Of a DNA stretch of 13,726 nt, positions 6,351 to 12,652 are shown one piece after another. A model generated the notes under the pieces. The model was not told the origin of the DNA. It was given only the letters and a program-made list of their open reading frames with translations, and ran no database searches. The stretch spans positions 1 to 13,726 of the forward strand of contig CADCUU010000278.1 in assembly GCA_902805995.1 (NCBI GenBank), written 5' to 3'. Origin of the DNA: an uncultured Rubellimicrobium sp. (GTDB lineage: Bacteria > Pseudomonadota > Alphaproteobacteria > Rhodobacterales > Rhodobacteraceae). The position numbers were made by a program, and so were the translations under genes. Numbering within the stretch: position 1 is the first letter of the stretch; each line of letters begins with the position of its first letter.

Positions 6351-8084
6351 GTGAAGGGGTTCGCCGGAGGGCTGCTGGTCGGCCTTGTGTTCAGTGCGGC
6401 CGCGTTGACGGGCCTGTCGCTTCTGGCCCCGGCGCCGCAGCATGCCGTTGGCCGCACTGGTACGCCAAGCGGCAACACGGCGCAGGCCCCCGTCGGCGCG
6501 ACGCCCGTCGTGGTCTCCGATGGAGCCGATCCCGCGCCCATCGCCGGAGGGGACGTCCCAGCGACTGCGACCGATCCTGTCCCCGAAGCCCCGTCCGAGG
6601 AAGCTGCGTCCACGGCTGACGCTCCCGAGATCGTCGCCGAGAACACCGCAGAGCCGCCGGCTGACGTCCCACTTGTCCCGGCTCCCTCCGCCGAGGCTCC
6701 GGAGGCCGACCCCGCTGCCGCCAACCTCGACGCCCCGGACTCCAGCATCCCCGCCGACACCCAACCCGCGCCCGGAGCGGACGACCTGGACGCCCCCGCC
6801 CCGCCGCCCTCAGCCGCCGAGGAACAGGTCGCCCTGGCCGAACCAAGCGCCGACCAGCCCGCGCCGCACCAAGCCGTTCCTGAGGCGCAGCCACTCCCCT
6901 CGCCGGACAGCCCCCCGCCCGCCGCTCCTGAGGCTAACCCCCAGCCCCAAGGCACGGAGCCGAACCTCCCCGCACCCCCCGAACCCGCTCAAGCCGCGTC
7001 CGAGACCCCGCAGCCCGACCTGAACGCTCCCGCTTCCACCGCGCCCGAGCGCGCTGCTCCCGAAGCCGCGCCGATTGAGTCCGGGACGGCTCAGGTCGCA
7101 ACGTCAGACACCGCGACAACCGAGGACGCCGCGCCACCTCAATCCCCAGCGCCCGATCCCGCCTCCGCGAGCGCATCGCCCGAGGCCACCCAGGCTCCCG
7201 AGCCCGCCACCACCACCGAGTCCCCACCGGAGCCTGCCCCGGCCCCCGACACGCTCACGCCCGCTCCTTCTGAGCCAACCCTCCCCGGCACCAGCACCGT
7301 CCGCGTGAACCGCCTCGGCGCCGAGCCCGCCGAGGAGCCCCCGGCCGAGGAGCCCGAGCCAGAAGCCCTGCCGGAGGACACCCCCGCGCTCCTCCGCTAC
7401 GCCGCCACGTTCGAACCTCCTGCCGAGGATCGTCCCCTCGTCTCGCTCATCCTACTCGACGAAGGGCAGGCCCCCGCCGATGCCGCGGCGCTGTCCGCGA
7501 TGCCGGTCCCCGTCAGCGTGGCGATCGACCCCTCGCTCCCCGACGCCGCCGAACGCCTCGCCGCCTACCGCGACGCCGGGATCGAGGCGCTGCTGGTCGC
7601 AAGCTTGCCCGACGGCGCGCTGCCCCAGGACGCGGCGGTCTTCCTCGAAGGGGGCCTGCGCGAACTGCCTGAAACGGTGGCGCTGCTCGACCTGGGGCAG
7701 GGCGGCCTCAACGCGCGCAACGCGACCGCCTCCATGGGCCTCTCCATGGCCGCCCGCGAAGGGCGCGGCGTCGTGCTGGTTTCCCAAGGCTTCAACGCCG
7801 GCCTCGCCGCCGCGCAGGGTGCCGGCATCCCCGCCGCCGGAATCCAGCGCGATCTCGACGGCGAGGGGCAGGACGCCACGGCCATCCGGCGCGGCCTCGA
7901 CGACGCCGTGCGCCGCGCGGGACAGGAGGGAGGAGTCGTCCTCCTCGGCCGCGTCCGGCCCCAGACGCTCGACGCCGTGACAGAGTGGACGAGCCAGGGC
8001 CGCGCGCAGGAGGTCACGGTCGCCCCCGTCTCCGCGCTGCTCGCCCCGACCCTTCCGGCTCAGGAGGAGTCCTCCGCGCCCTGA
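6351..8084 (+). CDS. Membrane-anchored divergent polysaccharide deacetylase family protein with long Pro/Ala linker
   Basis: The protein has 577 residues and starts at GTG with AGGAGA just upstream. Residues about 4-26 are a hydrophobic segment (membrane anchor or uncleaved signal). Residues 28-345 are low complexity, rich in Pro, Ala and Glu, and likely an extended periplasmic spacer. Residues 362-567 resemble the divergent polysaccharide deacetylase family (YibQ-like, PF04748): [12 protein letters not shown] at 361-372, [14 protein letters not shown] at 386-399, and a C-terminal aIRRGL...[17 protein letters not shown] block at 511-543. Where I recall family histidines (LLHLPM, GHPRPETL) this protein reads LVASLP and GRVRPQTL, so catalysis is doubtful. 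A cell-envelope role is likely. It converges on the DUF1289 gene 19 bases downstream. Confidence 0.8.
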   Translation: MKGFAGGLLVGLVFSAAALTGLSLLAPAPQHAVGRTGTPSGNTAQAPVGATPVVVSDGADPAPIAGGDVPATATDPVPEAPSEEAASTADAPEIVAENTAEPPADVPLVPAPSAEAPEADPAAANLDAPDSSIPADTQPAPGADDLDAPAPPPSAAEEQVALAEPSADQPAPHQAVPEAQPLPSPDSPPPAAPEANPQPQGTEPNLPAPPEPAQAASETPQPDLNAPASTAPERAAPEAAPIESGTAQVATSDTATTEDAAPPQSPAPDPASASASPEATQAPEPATTTESPPEPAPAPDTLTPAPSEPTLPGTSTVRVNRLGAEPAEEPPAEEPEPEALPEDTPALLRYAATFEPPAEDRPLVSLILLDEGQAPADAAALSAMPVPVSVAIDPSLPDAAERLAAYRDAGIEALLVASLPDGALPQDAAVFLEGGLRELPETVALLDLGQGGLNARNATASMGLSMAAREGRGVVLVSQGFNAGLAAAQGAGIPAAGIQRDLDGEGQDATAIRRGLDDAVRRAGQEGGVVLLGRVRPQTLDAVTEWTSQGRAQEVTVAPVSALLAPTLPAQEESSAP

Positions 8085-8103
8085 TCGGCGCCTTACGGCC
8101 GGG

Positions 8104-8331
8104 TCACTCCCCGACCCGCGCCGCCCGGCCGCCCCGCCTCCGGGCCAGGCGGCCTTCGCGCCCCGGCAGTTCCGCCATCAGCGCGCGCCGCGCCTCGGGC
8201 GCCATGCGGGGCCAGGCGGCGATCTCCTCGCCCGTCCTCAGGCAGCCGATGCAGAGGCCCGACTCCGGATGGATCACGCAGACCTTCCGGCACGGGCTCT
8301 GCGGCTCGGGGCGGCTCCAGACCTCATCCAT
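8104..8331 (-). CDS. DUF1289 family small four-cysteine protein
   Basis: The 75-residue protein has the DUF1289 (PF06945) signature: SPCRKVCVIHPESGLCIGC at 12-30 with Cys14, Cys18, Cys27 and Cys30, followed by LRTGEEIAAW at 31-40 and a basic, Arg-rich tail from about 58. The cysteine pattern suggests a metal or Fe-S site; the function is not known. The start codon overlaps the end of ruvX by eight bases (ATGGATGA), so it is the last gene of the ccmI-ruvX operon. No membrane segment is seen. The arrangement next to ruvX is familiar from Rhodobacterales as I recall it. Confidence 0.88.
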   Translation of the reverse strand: MDEVWSRPEPQSPCRKVCVIHPESGLCIGCLRTGEEIAAWPRMAPEARRALMAELPGREGRLARRRGGRAARVGE

Positions 8332-8803
8332 CGCGATTCTCCAAGTGACCCAGCCGGTCGAGCATCCCCTGGAGGATGAACCCGGCGGCCACATGGTCGA
8401 TGATCTCGCCGCGACGCTTGCGTGACATATCCGCCTCCAGCAGCGCCCGCTCCGCCGCGACCGTGGACAGCCTCTCATCCCAGAACGCGATGGGAAGCTC
8501 CGTGAGCCGCTCAAGGTTGCGCGCAAAGGCCCGCGTGCTCTGCGCCCGGGGCCCTTCGCTGCCGTCCATGTTGATGGGCAGGCCCAGGACGAAGCCCTTG
8601 AGGTCCCGCGCACCCGCGATCTCCAGAAGGCGCTGCGCGTCCAGCGTGAACTTCGTCCGCCTCACGGTCTCGAGCGGCGTAGCCACCCGTCGCCGCCGGT
8701 CCGACACCGCGACCCCGATGGTGACGGTCCCCAGATCGAGACCCGCGATGGCTCCGTCGCGCGGCATCAGCGCGGCAAAGGCTTCGGCATCCGTGCAGAT
8801 CAT
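8324..8803 (-). CDS. ruvX: RuvX/YqgF family putative pre-16S rRNA nuclease (Holliday junction resolvase-like)
   Basis: The 159-residue protein has an RNase H-like fold: AGLDLGTVTIGVAVSD at 20-35 with catalytic Asp23, LGLPINMDGSEGPRAQ at 73-88, WDERLSTVAAE at 108-118 with Glu110, and IIDHVAAGFILQ at 134-145 with Asp136. All three acidic positions are kept. Members process the 5' end of 16S rRNA in E. coli and were first proposed as Holliday junction resolvases. It starts with ATG overlapping the ccmI stop as ATGA and overlaps the DUF1289 start, so the three are co-translated. It has about 15 residues before the core, a little longer than E. coli YqgF. Confidence 0.93.
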   Translation of the reverse strand: MICTDAEAFAALMPRDGAIAGLDLGTVTIGVAVSDRRRRVATPLETVRRTKFTLDAQRLLEIAGARDLKGFVLGLPINMDGSEGPRAQSTRAFARNLERLTELPIAFWDERLSTVAAERALLEADMSRKRRGEIIDHVAAGFILQGMLDRLGHLENRDG

Positions 8804-10008
8804 TCCGCAATCCCCGCCATGGTCGCGGCCTCATCGAGCAGGGCCCCGGCCTCCGCGCTGCCCGCGAACGCGCCCCGCGCCTCCGCCAGGACGGCGGCAG
8901 CCTGCTCCGTCTCCCCCAGCACGGCAAGCGAGGTAACCAGCCGCGCCCAGTCCGCCGGCGGCCCGCCTTCGGTGGCAAGCCGCTCCGACAGCGAATCGAC
9001 CATCCCCCGGATCATCTCGCCCTGCGCCTCCGGCTCCATCCCCGCCAGGGCCTCCATCTCCTCGGGCGACGGTCCGGGCGCGGCAGGGGGCTGGTAGTCC
9101 ACCCCCGCGAGCCAAGCCACCTCCTCGATCTGCCCTTCGGCCAGCCGCCGGTGAAGGCTCTCCGCCGGGGCATCCTCCACCACCTTGCGCCACAGCGGGA
9201 AGGCCCGGTCCGGCCGCCCCGTCTGCGCCTCCAGCAGCCCCAGGTAATACAGGAGCCCCAGGTTCTCCCCATCCAGCGCCGTGACCTCCGCCAGCACGCG
9301 CTCGGCCTCGGGCGTCACGGTGCCGCCCGCCGCCGCGACCATGCGGTCCGCGAGGCCCATCCAGTCCTCCACCGTCGCACCCTCGCCCTTGAGGGCGACG
9401 ACCCGCTCCTGTGCCCGCGCGGCATCGCCGTAGCGGCCCAGCCGAGCCTCGTGCTGCGCCAGAAGCTCCCAGCCCTGGAGGTCGTCGGGCCGCGTCGGCA
9501 CGACCCGGCGCAGCTCCTCAATCATCTGCTGGTAGTCGGCGGGGACCTCCGGTTCCGGGAACATGCCCGCAGCCTCAGCCTCGGCCTCCTCCTGCGAGGG
9601 GCGCGCGGCCTTCAACGCCTCCGCCTGCGCCAGCCGCGCCTCGCGCGGCAGATCCGCGACACCCGGGGAGCCCAGCACGCTGTAAAGCCCCAGGCCCCCG
9701 ATCACCACGAGCACCGCCGCAAGGCTGGATGCCACAAGTGCCGCGCCCCGGGGCGCCTCCCGGAACCGCAGCGGCCCCGCGCGGTCCGCCGCCAGAAGCC
9801 GCCGCGCGATCTCCACCCGGGCGCGCTCGGCCTCCGCCGGGGGCAGCACGCCGCGCCGCAGGTCCCGGTCCACCTCCGCCAACTGGTCGCGGTAGATGGC
9901 CTGGTCGGGCGAGGCCTCCGCCTCCCCCGCAGGCGGCGCGAGGAGGGGCCGCGCGATCAGCGCCGCCACCAGCGCGGCCAGCGTTCCCGCAACGATCCAG
10001 AACAGCAT
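8800..10008 (-). CDS. ccmI: Cytochrome c maturation protein CcmI
   Basis: CcmI (CycH) binds apocytochrome c and presents it to the CcmFH heme ligation complex in the inner membrane. The 402-residue protein has the typical layout: transmembrane helix at about 2-24 (MLFWIVAGTLAALVAAL), a cytoplasmic loop with the signature YRDQLAEVDRDLRRGVL at 39-55, a second helix at about 90-112, then a periplasmic TPR-rich domain to the end. ATG at 10006-10008 is preferred; an in-frame TTG three codons upstream is an alternative. It heads the ccmI-ruvX-DUF1289 operon, divergent from soxB. The other ccm genes are not in the window. Confidence 0.93.
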   Translation of the reverse strand: MLFWIVAGTLAALVAALIARPLLAPPAGEAEASPDQAIYRDQLAEVDRDLRRGVLPPAEAERARVEIARRLLAADRAGPLRFREAPRGAALVASSLAAVLVVIGGLGLYSVLGSPGVADLPREARLAQAEALKAARPSQEEAEAEAAGMFPEPEVPADYQQMIEELRRVVPTRPDDLQGWELLAQHEARLGRYGDAARAQERVVALKGEGATVEDWMGLADRMVAAAGGTVTPEAERVLAEVTALDGENLGLLYYLGLLEAQTGRPDRAFPLWRKVVEDAPAESLHRRLAEGQIEEVAWLAGVDYQPPAAPGPSPEEMEALAGMEPEAQGEMIRGMVDSLSERLATEGGPPADWARLVTSLAVLGETEQAAAVLAEARGAFAGSAEAGALLDEAATMAGIAE

Positions 10009-10170
10009 GAACCCCAAGCCCCCGCGCCCCCGTGGCGCGCCGCCTATCTAGTCGCAGCGACCCGATCACGAAAGGTCGCATTCGCGAGGCCTTGTGCCGC
10101 AGCGCAGCCCGCTTTCCCCCCGTCCCGGACTCTATTAGAGACGGCCAGCACGCCGCCCGGGGGACGATTC
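10009..10170. promoter_or_regulatory. Divergent promoter region ccmI / soxB with two palindromes
   Basis: This 162-base gap separates ccmI and soxB. It holds two perfect odd palindromes: GTCGCAGCGAC at 10051-10061 and CTCTATTAGAG at 10130-10140. Next to the first, the minus strand has TAGATA (10045-10050), a fair -10 for ccmI, with TTTCGT 17 bases upstream (weak -35). The second palindrome contains TATTAG (10133-10138), which could be the -10 of soxB and would place an operator on the promoter. The soxB ribosome binding site is GGGGGA, six bases before the ATG. Promoter calls are tentative. Confidence 0.4.
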
Positions 10171-11418
10171 ATGCGCCGCTATTCCGTCTTCGCCCTTGCC
10201 CGAGAGGGGTTCCGCCAGCACTCCGGCTGGGACCGCGCCTGGGCCTCGCCCGCGCCCAAGTCGCGCTACGACGTGGTCGTGGTCGGCGCCGGGGGCCATG
10301 GCCTCGCCACCGCCTACTACCTCGGCAAGAACTTCGGCATCACCAATGTCGCGGTCATCGAAAAGGGCTGGCTCGGCGGCGGCAACACGGGCCGCAACAC
10401 GACCATCATCCGGTCGAACTACCTCCAGGACCCCTCCGCCGCGATCTACGAGAAATCCCGCTCGCTCTACGAGACGCTGAGCCAGGAGCTGAACTACAAC
10501 GTCATGTTCTCGCCCCGCGGCGTCATGATGCTGGCCCAGACCCAGCACGAGGTCCGGGGCTACAAGCGCACCGCCGAGGCCAACGCCCTCCAGGGCGTGG
10601 AGACGGAGTTCATCTCCCCCGCCCGCGTCAAGGAGCTGTGCCCCATCATCCACATCGACGGCCCGCGCTACCCGGTCCTGGGCGCTCTCTGGCAGGCGAG
10701 GGGCGGCACCGCCCGGCACGACGCCGTGGCCTGGGGCTACGCCCGCGCCTGCGCCGACATGGGCATGGACATCATCGAGCAGTGCGAAGTTAAGGGCGTC
10801 CATTCCGCCAACGGCCACGTCTCGGGCGTGGAGACGACGCGCGGCACCATCGCCTGCGACAAGCTCGCCATCGTCGTCGCCGGTCATTCGAGCGTCCTGG
10901 CCGAAATGGCGGGCTTCCGCCTCCCCATCGAATCCATGCCCCTCCAGGCGCTGGTCAGCGAACCCATCAAGCCCTGCATGGACGTGGTCGTCATGGCCAA
11001 CACCGTCCACGGCTACATGTCCCAGTCCGACAAGGGCGAGATGGTGATCGGCGGCGGCACCGACGGCTACAATGCCTACACCCAGCGCGGCTCCTTCCAC
11101 CACATCGAGGAAACCGTCCGCGCCCTGATCGAGACCTTCCCCATCATCTCCCGGCTCAAGATGCTGCGGCAGTGGGGCGGGATCGTGGACATGACCGGCG
11201 ACCGCTCGCCCATCCTCAGCAAGACGCCCTTGGGCAACTGCTTCGTCAACTGCGGCTGGGGCACCGGCGGCTTCAAGGCCATCCCCGGCTCGGGCTGGGC
11301 CATGGCCGAACTCGTGGCCAAAGGGGAGCCCGGACCCCTCGCCGCCGACTTCGGCCTCGACCGCTTCCGCGAGGGGCGCTTCATTGACGAAAGCGTGGCC
11401 GCAGGGGTCGCGCATTGA
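10171..11418 (+). CDS. soxB: Sarcosine oxidase beta subunit (heterotetrameric)
   Basis: SoxB is the catalytic flavoprotein subunit that oxidises sarcosine; the methyl group passes to tetrahydrofolate on SoxA and electrons go to oxygen, giving glycine and H2O2. The 415-residue protein has the usual length and start (MRRYSVFALAREG). VVVVGAGGHGLATAYYL at 35-51 is the FAD dinucleotide-binding motif, GNTGRNTTIIRSNY at 71-84 lies by the active site, and His183 in GGTARHDAVAWGYA probably aligns with the histidine that carries covalent FMN. The C-terminal GWGTGGFKAIPGSGW completes the flavin site. The frame stays open for 340 codons upstream through antisense ccmI; that part is not coding. In the usual operon soxD follows directly, but here an unrelated gene intervenes. 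Confidence 0.95.
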   Translation: MRRYSVFALAREGFRQHSGWDRAWASPAPKSRYDVVVVGAGGHGLATAYYLGKNFGITNVAVIEKGWLGGGNTGRNTTIIRSNYLQDPSAAIYEKSRSLYETLSQELNYNVMFSPRGVMMLAQTQHEVRGYKRTAEANALQGVETEFISPARVKELCPIIHIDGPRYPVLGALWQARGGTARHDAVAWGYARACADMGMDIIEQCEVKGVHSANGHVSGVETTRGTIACDKLAIVVAGHSSVLAEMAGFRLPIESMPLQALVSEPIKPCMDVVVMANTVHGYMSQSDKGEMVIGGGTDGYNAYTQRGSFHHIEETVRALIETFPIISRLKMLRQWGGIVDMTGDRSPILSKTPLGNCFVNCGWGTGGFKAIPGSGWAMAELVAKGEPGPLAADFGLDRFREGRFIDESVAAGVAH

Positions 11419-11431
11419 TCAAGAATCTTCA

Positions 11432-11446
11432 CGGTTCCGGGAACCG
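11432..11446. promoter_or_regulatory. Perfect palindrome between soxB and the acidic repeat gene
   Basis: CGGTTCC-G-GGAACCG is a perfect 15-base palindrome 14 bases after the soxB stop codon and about 55 bases before the next start codon. It could be a protein-binding operator or a short hairpin (CGGTT/AACCG with loop CCGGG). No T-run follows. A short direct repeat (TTGCGGC twice, 11453-11459 and 11464-11470) lies just downstream. Its role is unknown. Confidence 0.35.
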
Positions 11447-11500
11447 GGCAACTTGCGGCTTCGTTGCGGCGTCACACGACATAGCCACGGAGCCCAAGTC

Positions 11501-12163
11501 ATGTCCGATCCGAACTATACGCCTCCGCGTCGCTCGGGGAGCTCGATCGCCTTCATCATCGGCGCGATCGTTGTCGCTCTCCTTCTTCTGTGGTGGTTCA
11601 TGTCGGCCGGCAACGACGCCGTGCAGACGACTGAAGGCGGCGACGCCGAAGTCACCGTCACCGATGACGCCGCGACCGACACCGCGACGACTGAGCCCGC
11701 TGCGACTGGCGCCACGACGACCGAAGCTGGCGGCACTGACGCCACCACCACCACGGTCGAAGGCGAAGGCGGCACCACCGTCGTCGTGGAGCCCGAGGGC
11801 GAAGCGGCCGGTACCGATGCCGCAGCCACGGACGCCACAGCCACCGATGACGCTGCTGCCACCACCGGCACCGACGCCACGGCCACCGATGCTACAGCTA
11901 CGGACGCCACCGGCACCGACGCCACGGCGACCGATGCGACGGCTACGGACGCAACGGCCACCGATGCCGCGACGGACGATGCTGCGGCCACCGACGACGC
12001 TGCGACCACGGGCGCTGCCACGACCGACGCCAACGAGGCTGTCGCCGACGATGCCGTCGATGCGGCCACCGGAACGGACGAAACCACCGACACCGGCGGC
12101 ACGACCGAAGTGCCGGCGACCGAATCCACCGCGACCGAAGGCGAAGCGACCATCACCGAGTGA
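11501..12163 (+). CDS. Unknown single-pass membrane protein with acidic Ala/Thr/Asp repeat tail
   Basis: The 220-residue protein starts with ATG and GGAG eight bases upstream. Residues 1-14 are a short cytoplasmic end with RR at 10-11, residues 15-34 are a transmembrane helix (SIAFIIGAIVVALLLLWWFM), and by the positive-inside rule the rest is periplasmic. The tail (35-220) is almost entirely Ala, Thr, Asp, Glu, Gly and Val, with no Lys, Arg, His, Cys, Leu or aromatic residue, and includes six TDATA/TDATG repeats at 124-153. I recognise no family. It is strongly acidic and probably unfolded. It lies on the same strand between soxB (82-base gap) and soxD (132-base gap), where nothing in sarcosine oxidation calls for it. 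Good start signals and a clear membrane helix favour a real gene. Confidence 0.7.
   Translation: MSDPNYTPPRRSGSSIAFIIGAIVVALLLLWWFMSAGNDAVQTTEGGDAEVTVTDDAATDTATTEPAATGATTTEAGGTDATTTTVEGEGGTTVVVEPEGEAAGTDAAATDATATDDAAATTGTDATATDATATDATGTDATATDATATDATATDAATDDAAATDDAATTGAATTDANEAVADDAVDAATGTDETTDTGGTTEVPATESTATEGEATITE
11870..11959 (+). repeat. Imperfect 15-bp tandem repeat coding for TDATA
   Basis: Six consecutive 15-base units encode TDATA (once TDATG), matching residues 124-153 of the acidic membrane protein. Units differ mainly at third codon positions, so amino-acid sequence is kept better than DNA sequence, which suggests selection or an old expansion. Less regular copies flank it on both sides within about 11640-12160. 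Copy number may vary between strains. Confidence 0.7.
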
Positions 12164-12186
12164 CGCCCGCCCGCTCGAACATCTGA

Positions 12187-12209
12187 GAGGCGGCGCCCCG
12201 CGCCGCCTC
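12187..12209 (+). terminator. Strong GC hairpin after the acidic repeat gene
   Basis: GAGGCGGCGC-CCC-GCGCCGCCTC forms a perfect 10-bp stem with a three-base loop, 23 bases after the stop codon of the acidic repeat gene. It is followed by ATCG rather than a T-run. In a high-GC genome this may still pause or end transcription, or protect the mRNA end. Confidence 0.5.
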
Positions 12210-12239
12210 ATCGTCATGCCGTCCCCCCGGGGCCGGTGC

Positions 12240-12267
12240 AGCCGCCTCCCGACCGGGGGGCGGCTTT
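12240..12267 (+). terminator. Second hairpin before soxD, terminator-like
   Basis: AGCCGCCTCCC (12240-12250) pairs with GGGGGGCGGCT (12255-12265), one G-T wobble, around the loop GACC, and two further T follow (TTT at 12265-12267 including the stem end). It comes 30 bases after the first hairpin and 28 before the soxD start codon. Together they look like tandem terminators or an attenuator limiting read-through from soxB into soxD and soxA. Confidence 0.5.
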
Positions 12268-12295
12268 CCGTCGTTCTCAGCTTCAGGGTTCCGCC

Positions 12296-12652
12296 GTGCT
12301 GATCTTGACCTGCCCCCATTGCGGCGTGGCCGCCGATGAGACCGAGCTTTCCCCCGGTGGCGAGGCGCATCTCAAGCGCCACGGCCCCGAAAGCTCGGAC
12401 GACGACTTCCTGGGCTACCTCTTCCACAGGGAGAACCCCAAGGGCCCGCACTATGAGCGCTGGCGCCACAGCTACGGTTGCGGCAAGTGGTTCCTCGCCG
12501 CCCGCGACACGGCCACGATGCAGGTCTTCGGCACCTATCCCGCCTCCCTCGCCGAGCCTTCGGACTCCCTGCGCGAGCTGATCTCCACCGGAGGCGCAGG
12601 CCGCGGCTTCGAGCCCGGCGCGCCCACCCCCGCCCCTGAGGCCACCCAATGA
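12296..12652 (+). CDS. soxD: Sarcosine oxidase delta subunit
   Basis: SoxD is the small zinc-binding subunit of heterotetrameric sarcosine oxidase. The 118-residue protein has the expected Cys6-X2-Cys9 knuckle (LTCPHCG) with His58 and Cys62 in WRHSYGCGKWF, the four zinc ligands of the family, and the conserved DFLGYLFHRENPKG at 37-50. The C-terminal 20 residues are Pro/Ala-rich and probably flexible. GTG at 12296-12298 is chosen because homology begins at MLILTCPHCG; AGGG lies eight bases upstream. An earlier in-frame start would run into the hairpin at 12240-12265. Its stop overlaps the soxA start as ATGA, so the two are coupled. The gene is preceded by two terminator-like hairpins, so it may have its own promoter. 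Confidence 0.94.
   Translation: MLILTCPHCGVAADETELSPGGEAHLKRHGPESSDDDFLGYLFHRENPKGPHYERWRHSYGCGKWFLAARDTATMQVFGTYPASLAEPSDSLRELISTGGAGRGFEPGAPTPAPEATQ

Noticed and set aside
9151..10170. N-terminal extension of about 340 residues in the soxB frame
   Set aside because: It runs antisense through ccmI and is Arg/Pro/His-rich. SoxB homology starts at the ATG at 10171, which has a ribosome binding site.
10135..11415. Minus-strand open frame of 426 codons opposite soxB
   Set aside because: It is a Gly/Ala/Val/His-rich shadow of soxB, with no domain and no start signal.
11640..12160. CRISPR array or similar spaced repeat
   Set aside because: The repetition is a continuous coding repeat of 15 bases without spacers, in frame with a membrane protein.
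11429..12649. Minus-strand open frame of 406 codons opposite the acidic repeat gene and soxD
   Set aside because: It is a Gly/Arg/Val-rich shadow produced by the repeat sequence and GC bias. The plus strand has a membrane helix, a ribosome binding site and the SoxD zinc motif instead.
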